From positions 28,387,526 to 28,451,525 of the forward strand of contig NC_035162.2 of assembly GCF_001659605.2 (NCBI RefSeq): DNA of 64,000 nt, read 5' to 3'. The position numbers and the translations under genes are program-made. The notes beneath the pieces were generated by a model. The model saw only the letters and a program-made list of their open reading frames with translations. It was not told the DNA's origin and did not search any database. This DNA is from Manihot esculenta (Eukaryota; Streptophyta; Magnoliopsida; Malpighiales; Euphorbiaceae). How positions within the stretch are numbered: the stretch's first letter is position 1; each line of letters opens with the position of its first letter. Below, piece after piece: positions 44,744 through 58,268 of the stretch.

Positions 44744-46657
44744 TGATAGAGCATATTCTAGTCCATATTATCATGATCTTATTGATGTTTATTTACACCT
44801 TTTCTACCTAATTTTGTGGTTTTAATCATGTTTTGCAGATATTAGGTGTAAAGAGACAATATGGAGAAAATGCTCTTAAAACTACCAAAAAGTGCCAAAT
44901 ATGGAAAGTGCCAAAAAGGAAAGTTTTCAAATATGGAAAGTGCTAAATAAGGAAAGTTTTCTGATAAGGAAAGTGCTAGAAAAGGAAAGCGCAATCAATA
45001 GATTCTTTGAAATTCAAATTGCAGATTCTTCTTTCCTTATTCAGAAGGTGAAGCCAATTATGGAAAGTGTCAAATAAGGAAAGTTTTCAGAAAAAGAAAG
45101 TCCTCAAATAAGGGAAGTGCAGAAGCAAAAGCAATTAAGGAAAGCTCAGTCATAAGATTATTTGAAATTCAAATTGCAGATCTTTGTTTCCTTATTCAAA
45201 GATGTGCACACACTGCAGCAGTCATATCTTCCTTTTTAGGCAGCAAGATTTCATGAAGATGCACTTGCCTCTTCTTCATTCAGCATTCAAAATTCAAACG
45301 AAGGCTCCACCTAAAGAGGAAAGACTGGACAGATTTCTTTCCCTTCTGCATTCAATGACTGCGCTCCACTTCCTCTTATGCAATCCGCGCGCATCCTTCC
45401 TCTTCTGAAGCTTGATCCGCGCGCCTCCTTCCTTCTGGAGAATTTGCAATGCGATTCTTTCCTTTTCAGCACTTTGGGCAGCCTCTTCACTAATTAGGAA
45501 GCAAGTATGACCTAGGGCAGCACTTTCAACTATAAAAAGACACATAAGGAGCCTCCACATAACCACCTTGGGAGGCACCTACGAAATTCACATCTCTTCT
45601 TCTACCTTTCTTCTTTTCTTTTATTTTTGGTTTTGTTTCAGCCATGAGAGGCTGAAACCTTTTATTCTAGTTGAAGATTAGGTGATGCTTTAGTTGTTTT
45701 ATGGATTGGGAGACTTGATGAAACATTGTTTATCTTTTGTTATTCAATAGTCATACAATCTCATGCTTAATTCCATTGTTGCTTTGTTGTTTTGATCAAT
45801 ATGGCCAATTGATTCTTGATTGCAAGGTAATAATATGTTAGTTTGGGTGATTTAAGTCCGTAATTGCTTGGATTATTCAAACATAAGAACACTTGGTGTA
45901 AAAACAAAGGAAATTGTATGATCTAGCAACATCTCATGCGTTTGAGTAGTTAGGATTGGATCTCTCTCTTTCTTCATGCAATTAACAATTGTTTGATGCC
46001 TAAGGCCCAAGGACGTTCCTTGGCAATTTGTTAATTAGTAATTAATTAGAGGACGTTCCCTAATTGGTTTAATCATAAGGAGAGACATGGTGGTGCGAAG
46101 CGTCTTCCATCTCCATAACTAATCTATTGAATCAATCAAAAGAAACTAAGTGTCAATAATCAATCCCAACAACTGAAGTGGATCCAATTCTTCAACTAGA
46201 GCTTTCTTATTATTTATTTTTCTTTTATTTGATTATTCGCTTATTTTAATTGTTTTCAGTAGTTTGTTAATCAAATCAATCTCAAACCCCCCATTTTACT
46301 TTTACTGCAATTTATTTTTATTCCGCTTACAGTTTATCTCATTTTCAGTTTTATCTCGTTTCAGTTTATTTTGTTTTCCGTTTATTTCTCTTTCAATTTT
46401 ATCTCGTTATATCTCAATTCAGTTTATTTTGCTTTCCGTTTATTTCTCTTTCAGTTTTATCTCGTTTCAGTTTATCTGATTTTCAGTTTTCTTCTTTTTC
46501 AGTTTATTTTTGTTTCAGTTTATTTTATTGGTCTTGATAAGGAAAATAGGTAAGTTCTCAATTCCCTGTGGATTCGATCCTTTCACCACTATCTGCAGTT
46601 GTAAATTGTTGATAACCAGAAAGGTTATTTTTGACCGGCTTCGACAACCGCGAGTCA
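44744..46657 (+). mobile_element. Solo LARD LTR S1, TSD TGAAG
   Basis: 1,914 bp, TGATAGAGCATATTC to CGCGAGTCA, flanked by TGAAG at 44739-44743 and 46658-46662. It belongs to the E family, with GGAAAG repeats (about 44895-45150), TATA box 45531-45538, and a stretch of CAGTTTAT/CTCGTTTCAG-like repeats at about 46330-46525. Confidence 0.94.
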
Positions 46658-46662
46658 TGAAG

Positions 46663-47325
46663 GTACATATTTGTGATACCCACCCCCAGTTACTCAGTTG
46701 GTCACCTATCTAAGTGGCTACTAGCTCTGTTCATAGTCTTTCAACCATTGGAACAGTTTTTAATTTGTGCTCATGAAGTCTTTGCCGTTGCCGAAATTCT
46801 TTAGTCAATGCATTGGGAAAATCAACACCAATTATTAAAACAAGTCATGTTAAGTTCATTCACACATCTTTCAATTCATTCTCTCTAATGAGTGTCATCA
46901 ATATATTTTTCACCATGGCAAGCTCAAAGATTCAATTCAAAAGGCAATTCCCAAACATGAATACAACTCACTGCAATTGATTCAACATAAGTTTAAAGAG
47001 TCATCACATCAATGGGGTCATGGAAAGAAAGCTCATTCAACATAGTCTATGAGTTTGAGTAGAGCAAATAAAAAAGAAGAAGACTGTGGTTGTGTGTGTT
47101 ATTGAAAGCAAAAATGAAAAATTGAAAAAAAAATCACATTGAAAATGAAAACAAAAATTCAAACTTAAAATCAAAGCAAAAAAAACAAAAATAAAGATTC
47201 AGAAATATACACCCCCACACCTAAATCATGCATTGTCCTCAATGTATTGGAAAAATTAAAATGTAAAGGAAAACTGAGTACTCTCCTGGGTGTGGTGTGC
47301 ATGGTGCGATCCACTTGATCAAGGC
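46663..47325 (-). other. 3' non-coding region of E, second part
   Basis: Collinear, on the minus strand, with 6236-7100 of LARD A. The internal PPT-like block is at about 47207-47245 (TTGAGGACAATGCATGATTT then AGGTGTGGGGGTG). No gene. Confidence 0.75.
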
Positions 47326-47666
47326 TCAAGTAATTGGGGAAGGGAAAAGAGTCCCAACTGAATTGAGTAGAAAGTGTAGCACTCCTTTTGATTTGGTCAT
47401 AACCCATCCTATTTTTTTCATGTACTCCGGAAGTAACATGATTAGCTTCTCCTCTTTTAGATGAGGTGTGCCTCTAGCCCTTATGTTTGCATTTTTGAGA
47501 TGATTGAGAAGCACTTTGAATTCCAATTCATGTTTCTCCATGTGTAGCTGCAATTTAGTACTGAATTCAGGCAAAACAAACTCTACCTTATCCGAAGGTT
47601 TGGGCAGGCATTGATCTGCATGCTCTTTCGGTTTAGGTGCTTGGAATACCATTTGTTCCTTGTGAG
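47326..47666 (-). pseudogene. LARD protein of E, C-terminal part
   Basis: Continues in frame from 59335 once S2 and one CATGG copy are removed. Contains LPKPSDKVEFVLPEFS, KHELEFKVLLNHLKNANIRA and ends PSPIT at the stop shared with LARDs A and B. See 59335-60298 for the N-terminal part. Confidence 0.8.
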
Positions 47667-49170
47667 CATGGTGATAGAACATATTTTAGTCCATTTTCTC
47701 TTGATATTATTGATGATTATTTACATGATTTCTGCTTAATTTAGTGATCTTAGCATTGTTTTGTAAAAAATGGTGAAAAAGGACATTTTGGAGAAAATCC
47801 CCTTAAAACTGCCTTAAATGGAGCAAAGGAGAGCAAGCCTACCAAGTTGAAATCAAGTCAAGCTAAATAAGGAAAGTGGCAAATATGGAAAGAGCATTCA
47901 GTCAAAGCAATTTGAAATTCAAAATTCAAATCTCCAAGTAGCCCTTTCCTTATTCAAGAAGCCAAATCTCAAGTTGCCATATATGAAAAGCCAAATAAGG
48001 AAAGTATTTTGAAATTCAAATCTTCAAGATTCATATTCAAATGTTGAATTTCAAGATTCAGCTTACTAAGGAAGCCAAATCCAAAGATCACATGTTTCCC
48101 ACTTCATGCCTTGCACATTCAAAATTCAAATTGCAAAATGAGGCTCCACCTTCCTTAATTGTGAATGGGCGGCAAGGGAATGTGAAGAGGCACCTTGGGC
48201 AGCAACTTGAACACACTTGGGCAGCATCTTGAAGACCTTGGGCAGCAAATAAAAGACCAAAAATCCCATCCCTTGCAATTTGATACATGATTCACGTTTT
48301 TCCCTTCACACATGCACATAGAAGGCACATATTGGACCAAGGGCACTTTGGGCAGCCTCTAAAAGACTCATGGACTACCAAGAAACCCTAGGCAGCCTCC
48401 CAAGACATATTTAAACACTTCAAGAAGACAAGAAGAGGCAGAATTCATCACACCTCCACTCCTCCAAGGTTCGGCCGCCGATCCGCCCAACCCTTCCTCC
48501 ACCGCCGGTTCTTCATCTCATGCTCTCTTCTTCTATTTTCTGTTTTGGTTCAGCCATGAGTGGCTGAAACCCTTAATTCTAGTTGAGGATTGGTTGAAAC
48601 TAAGGTTGTTTTATGGATTGTGAGATCTGAACATAAACTATTTGTCTTTGATTAGTTCAATATTCATACAATTGTGTGCTTGAATCTAAGATTGCTTTGT
48701 TGTTTTGATCAAATTGGCCACTTGATTCTTGATTGCAAAGTTAATTGATTGTTAGTTGGGATGTTTTTTAGTACGTAATTACTGGAAATATTCTGACCTA
48801 AGAACACTTCGTGTAATACCCGGCTAGACTCTAGTATCGGAATTCCTACCGTCCGGTGGAATCTCGGATGTCGGAAACCTTTAGAAGGGGTAAAACCATG
48901 TTTTCATAAAATGTTTTAATGTATTTTATGGTTTTAAGGAAGAAAGAAATTAAGTTTTGAATGAAAATGGTCTTGTGAGGAAGACTTAGGTTTGGCCGCC
49001 GAACCTCAAGTTCAGCCGCCGAACATGGATGCACTTCGGGAGTGCTTTAGGTCCCCGAAGGCATAAGTGAGGGAAGTCCAGGTTTGGCTGCCGAACCTCA
49101 TGTTCGGCCGCCGAACATGGCATGTATGCGGAGGCACGTTAGGCCCCCGAAAGTGGCCTGGCCAGCCACC

Positions 49171-49177
49171 TATAAAA
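49171..49177 (+). promoter_or_regulatory. TATA box of K 5' LTR
   Basis: TATAAAA in GCCACCTATAAAAGGGTCC, 360 bp into the LTR. The matching 46-bp stretch is absent from the 3' LTR, where GCCAGCCA joins TTTTCGGCC at 56171-56176. Confidence 0.7.
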
Positions 49178-50284
49178 GGGTCCCCTTGTCTGAATGGGCG
49201 AGCTTTTCTCTCCATTTTCGGCCAAGGTAAGTTCTCCGCCGTCCCTCACCGATTCTGAGTCCTTTTCTTCAAATCTTTCATGATTTTCATCAGTTTTCAC
49301 TTTGTTTTGAAGATTTTGAGCATTAAAGCAAGTTTTGAGGCTTGGAAGACTCAGGAGCTCTTTCCCTTGGTTCTCCAAGTTTAGGTCGTCTCTCTCTCGA
49401 TCTTCAAGAGGTAAGAGCCGATCTTGAACTCATTTTATGTTTTAAGTAAGTTTTAAGTTGATTCATGGGGTAGAAATGCATGTTTAAGTTAGTTGAGCTT
49501 TGTTAGGTTTTATGTGATTATATGGACAATGTGTGTTGGATATGCAGGTTTGATGTGTTGTAGTTGGGGTTTAGGATAGTTTGAGACCCCTAGGTGTTGA
49601 TGTATGTGTGTATGCATGTTTTGGTTGAGTTGGATGCTTGATTGGAAGGTTTGGGAGGAAAGTGTGCAGTGAAGAGCTGAGTTTTTGCCCTTTGGGAGAA
49701 ACCAGGTTCGACAGCCGAAAGGATTTTCGGCCGCCGAACCTGTCTATGTGGCAAGCCTTTCGGCTGCCGAAGCCTGCCCCCGAAAATGGACTTTCGTCTC
49801 TGGAGGGCACTTTCGGACGCCAAAGGTGCCGCCGAACCTGCATGACTTTCGCCTCTGGAAGGGCTTTCGGCCGCCGAACCTGCCGCCGAAAGTGCCCTGT
49901 TCAGCCTTCCTTTGCATGTTTTCTATGGATGTTTTGAGGTGTTTTAGGGGGTTTTTGGGGAGTATCTTAGAGTCATGTTCATGTTTGTTAGGTCCCTCAT
50001 TTGAGTCCACCTGTGTAGGTTCGGACCCGAGGAACCGAGGACCCCAACAGTGAGATAGCTGCTTTCGAGTCTTGTCAGAGCTAGCCAGAGGTGAGTGGAA
50101 TAACTCTCTATGTTTTCAAAGCAAATAATGAACATTTTAGTATGATTCACGCATCATGAATGCCATGAGATACATTAGGGTGCTTGCATTAGAATTCACA
50201 AATATGTCGCATTGCACATTATGTTGTTGATGTGGATGAATGTTGAATGATCCATTAGCCCTTATATGGTATGATATGACAGAC

Positions 50285-50404
50285 TATGGAAGTCCGGGTG
50301 AGCCTGCACTACGCCCCCGGCATGATTGGATATGTATGTTATGCTATGGAAGTCCAGGTGTGCCTGCACTACGCCCCTGGCATGATTAGACTATATGGAG
50401 GGCT
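50285..50404 (+). repeat. Two 60-bp units in K LTR
   Basis: Units start at 50285 and 50345 (57246 and 57306 in the 3' LTR), each with TATGGAAGTCC, GCCTGCACTA and a CCCGGCATGATT or CCTGGCATGATT end. Same relative position as the repeats of F, G and I. Confidence 0.9.
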
Positions 50405-51045
50405 AAGTGGTGACAAGTTCATCCTTGATGTGAAATGTTTGTGTTGTGATGCATTCCATGATATCATATGTTTTAAATGCTATGTTTTATTATTCTGCTC
50501 ACTGGGCTCTAGTAGCTCACCCCTCTCCCTTAACCCCCAGGTTTGCAGGTACAGGGTAGACCAGGAGGTCAGCAAGAGTAATGAAGTCATGGTCATGTAA
50601 TAGCTAGTGTGGACATGATAAATGTTGATATGTTATGTTAAGTACAGTTATGTATAAGTATAGTATAGAAATGTAATGTAATGAGATCTATTGAGGTTCA
50701 TAGTTATGCTTGACCCTAGTAGGTTGTTAATCCCTTTGAGTACATGACTTTAATGATGCTTATGTAACCAAACTCAATATATGTGATGTCACCCCCTTGG
50801 GGCACTGTTGAGACTCCAAAGAGGAGTTAATGTTTATGATCATGTTATGTATAGTGCATGCACAGGTTGAGTTTGGTGAATGAATGAATGTAAAGGAAAG
50901 TTCAAATTATTATGTATGTGTTGATCATGTATGGGATTAAACAGGTTTACAGGATGAATGTTAGGCTTGCTACGGGTCCCGACGGCCTTATGCCGACCTG
51001 GATCCTAGCACCGGTAGCGGTCCGAATTTTCGGGTCGTTACAGAA

Positions 51046-51058
51046 TGGTAACAGAGCC
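51046..51058 (+). other. Primer binding site of K, tRNA-iMet with one mismatch
   Basis: TGGTAACAGAGCC, one base off TGGTATCAGAGCC, 3 nt after the LTR. The leader up to gag (51059-51313) contains no gene. Confidence 0.8.
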
Positions 51059-51313
51059 CTAGGTTCATATGGTCGGACCTAGAGTGTCGGGCTCATAGAT
51101 GTTCTAGAAGGTCAAGCACAATAGGAAGATCATGTCCACTAGGATAGGATAAAGAGTCCTGTCTTGAATAATGATGTGAAATGTCATGATTTTATGCATG
51201 TGCATTAATGATATGCTATGTATGTGATGTATGTGATGCGGGTTCATGTGCTTCCACATGAACCATTTGATGCTAATGTTCCATGTGATGTGTGCTGTTT
51301 TTCAGTAAACAGG

Positions 51314-54300
51314 ATGAGAGGAACTCGTCGATCTGCATGATTGACTGGAGTACCACCCCAGGAAGAGGGTCAAGACAATTACAGATGAGATAGGAGCTGA
51401 TGATAGTAGAGCCATTCAGATGGCTGGGTTCACACTAAAATGCAAGAAGGGCCGAGAGTGGTTTAAGAATTATGTGAACCCGAGGTTGGACAGCCTATCA
51501 TGGGAGGAGTTTGCAAATGAGTTTGCAGGATGGGCTTTCCCTGACAGTTCCAGGGAGCTGAAAATGATTGAATTTGAGCAGTTGAGGCAGACAGATGAGA
51601 TGAGCGTAGATGAGTATACAGACAGATTCTTGGAGCTGTTGCCGTATGCTGGGCAGAATCTGGACACAGATAAGAGGAAGTCAAGGAGGTATATCATGAG
51701 GCTCCATTCCAGGTATTCCTCATTGATTCAGTCAGCAGAGAGGGAGAGTTTCCATGCCATAGTGGATATGGCTCGGAGGATGGAGGCTAGTGCGATCATG
51801 GAATCGAAAGTCAATCAGTCAGTGGCACAGCCTTTTGGTTCCAAGACCCCAGGAGGGGGTAGGTTAGACCCTTCTTCTCTGAGTTCAGGCAGTACGAAGT
51901 GGGACAGAGGCTCCCGAAAGTCCAAGAAGAATAAGTTCTGGAGCAAGATCAAGTCAGGTCTGGGATTAGGAAGTGGCTCGAGCTCGGGTGCAGGTATTAC
52001 AGCATGTATGAAGTGTGGGAAGCTGCACAAGGGAGTATGTCTGGTTGGGATGACAGCCTGCTTCAGATGTGGGCAGGAGGGACACATGGCACGGGAGTGT
52101 CCTAGGGTAGCTTTTGTGGCACAGTCTCAGCAGACAGCCTCTGGTAGTGTGGCCCAGCCAGTAGCTCCAGCCACGACTCAGGCTAGTGGCAGAGGCAAAG
52201 GGAGAGGGGCAACCTCTTCTTCAGCTGGTTTCAGGGGTGAGGGCCCGTCGGCTCCAACACGGATCTTCACCATGACTCAGCAGGAGGCAAACACATCCAA
52301 CACCGTGGTGTCAGGTAATCTCATCATTGGTTGTTCTGATGTGTATGCATTAATGGACCCTGGTGCATCTCATTCTTTCATTGCTCCGAGGGCCGTCGAG
52401 AGGTTGGGATTGATGGTCTCTAGGTTAGAGTGTTCCCTATGGGTCAGTGAACCCAAATGTGACCCGTCAGTGGCAGAGTCGGTCTGCCAGTGTAGTCCAA
52501 TTTTTGTGGAGGGAAGATGCCTGTCCGCCGATCTTGTGGTTCTAGATTTGATAGATTTTGACGTCGTTCTAGGGATGGATTGGCTATCTACCCATGGTGC
52601 TACCTTGGATTACATAGACAAGGTAGTCAGGTTCAGAGGTCAGGATGGGTCAGAGGTTGTCTTCAGAGGAGACAGGGGGAGTACACCTAGAGGTTTGATA
52701 TCAGCCCTACAGGCTCGTAGGCTACTCAGGAGGGGTTGTCAGGGTTTTTTGGCTCATGTGAGGGAGCTGGATAGTCATGTTAGAGAGCCCGCCTCAGTGC
52801 CTATGGTCAGTGAGTTCTTAGACATTTTCCCAGACGAGCTGCCAGGTTTACCGCCTGCTAGGGAGATAGAGTTCGAAATTGAATTGATGCCTGGAGCTAG
52901 ACCGATCTCTATCCCTCCCTACAGGATGGCACCAGCAGAATTGAAAGAGTTGAAAGAACAGTTGCAAGAGCTGGTAGATAGGGGTTTCATCCGACCGAGT
53001 ACCTCACCTTGGGGTGCTCCAGTGCTATTTGTGAGAAAGAAGGATGGATCTCTCAGACTTTGTATCGACTACAGGCAGTTGAACAAAGTCACTACCAAGA
53101 ATAAGTACCCGTTACCAAGGATCGACGATCTATTTGACCAGTTAGCCGGAGCAGGTTGTTTCTCCAAAATAGATCTGAGATCGGGGTACCATCAGCTAAG
53201 GATAAGAGAAGAGGATGTGCCGAAGACAGCCTTCAGGACCAGATATGGGCATTATGAGTTCCTTGTGATGCCGTTCGGGTTAACCAATGCCCCTGCAGCA
53301 TTCATGGATCTCATGAACAGAGTATTTAGCCAATACCTGGATCACTTTGTTATTGTCTTCATAGATGATATCTTAGTGTACTCTAGGAATGCAGAGGAGC
53401 ATGCCCATCATCTGAGGTTGGTTTTGCAGACCTTGAGGGAACATGGCTTGTATGCCAAGTTCTCCAAATGTGAGTTTTGGCTGAGGAGCATTTCATTCTT
53501 GGGGCATGTGGTGTCAGAAAATGGAATCGAGGTAGACCTCAAGAAAGTGGAAGCTGTAGCAAACTAGCCTAGACCCACTACTGTGACAGAGATCAAGAGC
53601 TTCTTGGGTTTAGCAGGTTACTACAGGAGGTTCGTCCAGGACTTTTCTAAAATTGCAGCTCCCATGACCAGACTGACTAAGAAGAACCAGAGGTTTGTGT
53701 GGACTGACCAGTGTGAGGAGAGCTTTGAGGAGCTAAAGAAGAGGTTGACTTCAGCACCAGTGTTAGCTCTGCCATCTAGTAATGAAGACTTCTCAGTGTA
53801 TTGTGATGCGTCCCGTGTGGGACTGGGTTGTGTGCTAATGCAGAATGAAAGGGTGATTGCTTATGCTTCTAGGCAGCTGAAGAAGCACGAGTTGAATTAC
53901 CCTACACATGACCTAGAGATGGCAGCGGTAATCTTTGCACTAAAGATGTGGAGGCATTACCTTTATGGGGTAAAATGTGAGATCTTCACAGATCATAAGA
54001 GCCTGCAGTACATCTTGAGTCAGAGAGATTTGAATTTGAGGCAGAGAAGATGGGTAGAACTGCTCAGTGACTATAATTGCAAGATCCAGTACCATCCGGG
54101 TAAGGCGTCTGTAAGGCAAATGTTGTGGCAGACGCCTTAAGCCGGAAATCACTTGGCAGTTTGTCCCATATATCAGCAGAGAGGAGGCCGGTAGTGAGGG
54201 AGTTCTTCGAGCTCATCAATGAAGGGCTACAGTTGGAGTTGTCTGGTACAGGTGCTTTAGTTGCCCAAATGAGAGTGGCACCCGTATTTCTGGAGCAGGT

Positions 54301-55711
54301 GGCTCAGAAACAGCATGAGGACCCAAAGTTAGTGAAGATTGCCAGGACTGTTTAGTCAAGCAAAGATAGTGAGTTCAGATTGGACAGTAAGGGGATCCTC
54401 CGCTATGGAAACAGATTGTGTGTACTAGATGATGTAGGGCTGAAGGGAGACATTATGAGAGAGGCTCATAATGCCAGATACAACGTTCACCCCGGAGCCA
54501 CCAAGATGTATCAAGATCTGAAGAAAGTGTATTGGTGGCCAGCTATGAAAAGAGAAGTGGCACAGTTTGTGTCAGCCTACGAAATATGTCAGAGGGTGAA
54601 GCTGGAACATCAGAAGCCGGCTGGAATGCTTAACCCACTACCTATTCCAGAGTGGAAATGGGAGAATATAGCTATGGACTTCGTGGTGGGGCTACCAGCG
54701 GTGTCCACCAGATTGGACTCCATATGGGTGATTGTGGACAAACTCACCAAATTTGCTCACTTCATCCCTGTCAGGAGTGGCTATTCTGTGGACAAGTTGG
54801 TGCAGGTGTATGTTGATGAGATCGTCAGGCTGCATGGGGTTCCTGTTTCAATAGTGTCTGATAGAGGGCCTCAGTTCACCTCCAGGTTTTGGCGGAGTCT
54901 GCAGAACGCTATGGGTACCAGGTTAGATTTTAGCATTGCTTTCCATCCTCAGACGGACGGACAATCAGAGAGGACCATCCAAACAATAGAAGATATGCTC
55001 AGAATGTGTGTGCTGGATTTTGGCGGTTCTTGGAGGCAGCATCTACCTTTAGTGGAGTTTGCCTACAATAACAGCCATCATGCCAGCATAGGGATGGCCC
55101 CATATGAAGCTTTGTATGGAAGGAAGTGCAGGTCACCTGTTTGCTGGGAAGAAGTTGGGGAAAAGGCCTTGGCAAGGCCTGAGCTAGTAAAGATCACCAG
55201 CAGAGTGGTACCCATCATCAGAGAAAGGATCAAGACTGCTGCAAGCAGGCAGAAGAGTTATGCAGACATCCGCAGAAGGCAAGTAGAGTTTCAGGAGGGA
55301 GATTTGGTATTGCTTAAGGTGTCTCCAATGAAAGGGGCGATTCGGTTTGGGAAGAAAGGTAAGCTAGCTCCACGGTACATAGGACCCTTTGAAGTCTTGC
55401 AAAAGATTGGGAATGTATCGTATAAACTAGACTTGCCTGCTTCGATGGAGAGAATCCATCCGGTTTTCCATGTTTCCATGTTGAGAAAGTTTGTGTCGGA
55501 TCCGAGCAAGGTTCTTAATGAGCCTGATGTGGAGATCCACGAGGATCTCACCTATGTTGAACAGCCAGTATGGATTCTTGACACTCAGATCAGAAAGCTA
55601 AGGAACAAGGAAATCCCGATGGTGAAAGTCCTTTGGAATCACCACAACATCGAAGAGTGTACCTAGGAGACACGGGAGTCTATGCTCCGGCAATACCCTC
55701 ATCTCTTCTAA
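51314..55711 (+). pseudogene. Gag-Pol of K: gag deletion, one frameshift, several stops
   Basis: The ATG of MRGTRRSA (51314) meets TGA at 51338-51340, and near 51366 the Pro-rich N-terminus and early capsid are deleted out of frame. From 51369 the frame is good: Gag capsid, [14 protein letters not shown], protease [17 protein letters not shown] with [12 protein letters not shown] at 53565-53567 (Trp codon). RNase H is intact, then an 11-bp duplication of GTAAGGC and neighbours near 54108 shifts the frame; TAG at 54353-54355; integrase with [10 protein letters not shown] and SDRGPQFTS; chromodomain-like tail with TAG at 55664-55666, original stop 55709-55711. It is the most complete Tekay integrase in the window. 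Confidence 0.9.
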
Positions 55712-55800
55712 GGTAAGTGTTGTGTGTTTATGTTTTATGCTTTGTATGTTCATGTTTTATGCCATGCTATATTTGTTTGGTGAACATTCGGGGACGAATG

Positions 55801-55818
55801 TTCTTAAGGGGGGAAAAA
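55801..55818 (+). other. Polypurine tract of K
   Basis: TTCTTAAGGGGGGAAAAA abuts the 3' LTR, after the conserved ACATTCGGGGACGAATG. Confidence 0.85.
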
Positions 55819-58003
55819 TGTAATACCCGGCTAGACTCCGGTATCGGAATTCCTACCGTCCGGTGGAATCTCAGATGTCGGAAACCTCTAGAAGGGGTAA
55901 AACCATGTTTTCATAAAATGTTTTAATGTATTTTATGGTTTTAAGAAATAAAGGAATTAAGTTTTGAATGAAAATGGTCTTGTGAGGAAGACTCAGGTTC
56001 CGCCGCCGAACCTCAAGTTCGTCCGCAAAACATGCATGCACTTCGGGAGTGCTTTAGGTCCCCGAAGGCATAAGTGAGGGAAGTCCAGGTTCGACCGCCG
56101 AACCTCATGTTTGGCCGCCGAACATGGCATGCATGCGGAGGCACGTGAGGCCCCCAAAAGTGGCCTGGCCAGCCATTTTCGGCCAAGGTAAGTTCTCCGC
56201 CGTCCCTCACCGATTCTGAGTCCTTTTCTTCAAATCATTCATGATTTTCATGAGTTTTCACTTTGTTTTGAAGATTTTGAGCATTAAAGCAAGTTTTGAG
56301 GCTTGGAAGACTCAGGAGCTCTTTCCCTTGGTTCTCCAAGTTTAGGTCGTCTCTCTCTCGATCTTCAAGAGGTAAGAGCTGATCTTGAAATCATTTTATG
56401 TTTTAAGTAAGTTTTAAGTTGATTCATGGGGTAGAAATGCATGTTTAAGTTAGTTGAGCTTGTTAGGTTTTATGTGATTATATGGACAATGTGTGTTGGA
56501 TTTGCATGTTTGATGTGTTGTAGTTGGGGTTTAGGATAGTTTGAGACCCCTAGGTGTTGATGTATGTGTGTATGCATGTTTTGGTTGAGTTGGATGCTTG
56601 ATTGGAAGGTTTGGGAGGAAAGTGTGCAGTGAAGAGCTGAGTTTCTGCCCTTTGGGAGAAACCAGGTTCGGCAGCCGAAAGGATTTTCAGCCGCCGAACC
56701 TGTCTGTGAGGCAAGCCTTTCGGCTGCCGAAGCCTACCCCCAAAAATGGACTTTCGTCTCTGGAGGGCACTTTCGGCCGCCGAAGGTGCCGCCGAACCTG
56801 CATGACTTTCGCCTCTGGAGGGGCTTTCGGCCGCCGAACCTGCCGCCGAAAGTGCCCTGTTCAACCTTTCTTTGCATGTTTTCTATGGATGTTTTGAGGT
56901 GTTTTAGGGGGGTTTTTGGGGAGTATCTTAGAGTCATGTTCATGTTTGTTAGGTCCCTCATTTGAGTCCACCTGTGTAGGTTTGGACCCGAGGAACCGAG
57001 GACCCCAGCAGTGAGATAGCTGCTTTCGAGTCTTGTCAGAGCTAGCCAGAAGTGAGTGGAATAACTCTCTATGTTTTCAAAGCAAATAATGAACGTTTTA
57101 GCATGATTCACGCATCATGAATGCCATGAGATACATTAGGGTGCTTGCATTAGAATTCACGAATATGTCGTATTGCACATTATGTTGTTGATGTGGATGA
57201 ATGTTGAATAATCCATTAGCCCTTATATGGTATGATATGACAGACTATGGAAGTCCGGGTGAGCCTGCACTATGCCCCCGGCATGATTGGATATGTATGT
57301 TATGCTATGGAAGTCCAGGTATGCCTGCACTATGCCCCTGGCATGATTAGACTATATGGAGGGCTAAGTGGTGACAAGTTCATCCTTGATGTGAAATGTT
57401 TGTGTTGTGATGCATTCCATGATATCATATGTTTGAAATGCCATGTTTTATTATTCTGCTCACTGGGCTCTAGTAGCTCACCCCTCTCCCTTAACCCCCA
57501 GGTTTGCAGGTACAGGGTAGACCAGGAGGTCAGCAAGAGTAATGAAGTCATGGTCATGTAATAGCTAGTGTGGACATGATAAATGTTGATATGTTATGTT
57601 GAGTACAGTTATGTATAAGTATAGTATAGAAATGTAATGTAATGAGATCTATTGAGGTTCATAGTTGTGCTTGACCCTAGTAGGTTGTTAATCCCTTTGA
57701 GTACATGACTTTAATGATGCTTATGTAACCAAACTCAATATATGTGATGTCACCCCCTTGGGGCACTGTTGAGACTCCAAAGAGGAGTTAATGTTTATGA
57801 TCATGTTATGTATAGTGCATGCACAGGTTGAGTTTGGTGAATGAATGAATGTAAAGAAAAGTTCAAATTATTATGTATGTGTTGATCATGTATGGGATTA
57901 AATAGGTTTACAGGATGAATGTTAGGCTTGCTACGGGTCCCGGCGGCCTTATACCGACCTGGATCCTAGCGCCGGTAGCGGTCCGGATTTTCGGGTCGTT
58001 ACA
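55819..58003 (+). repeat. 3' LTR of K, lacking the TATA region
   Basis: 2,185 bp partner of 48812-51042. It lacks 46 bp including the TATA box, with CCA at both breakpoints. Motif clusters at about 55999-56125 and 56665-56852. Overall divergence from the 5' LTR is clearly greater than for F or A. Confidence 0.93.
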
Positions 58004-58268
58004 CTTGGTGTAAAAACTAAGGAATTGTATGATCTAGCAACATCTCATGCGTTTGAGTAGCTAGGGTTGGATCTCTCTCTTTCTTCATACAATTGACAAT
58101 TGTTTTGATGGCTATGGCCCAAGGACATTCCTTGGCAATTTGTTAATTAGTAATTGATTAGTGGACGTTCCTTAATTGATTTAATCATAAGGAGAGACAT
58201 GGTGGTGAGAAGCGTCTTCCACCTCCATAACTAATCTATTGAATCAATCAAGTGAACATAAGTTTCAA

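Larger units (their letters stand above)
48812..51042 (+). repeat. 5' LTR of K
   Basis: 2,231 bp, TGTAATACCCGGC to GGGTCGTTACA. TATA box 49171-49177; motif clusters at about 48990-49125 and 49705-49890; 60-bp duplicated unit at 50285-50404; CACTGGGCTCTAGTAGCTCA near 50500. Confidence 0.94.
48812..58003 (+). mobile_element. Element K: full-length Tekay chromovirus
   Basis: 9,192 bp with both LTRs (48812-51042 and 55819-58003), primer site, gag-pol and PPT. Flanks CTTCG (48807-48811) and CTTGG (58004-58008) are a TSD with one changed base; other LARD LTRs read CTTGG there, so the left copy mutated. It is structurally complete but coding-defective. Confidence 0.94.
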
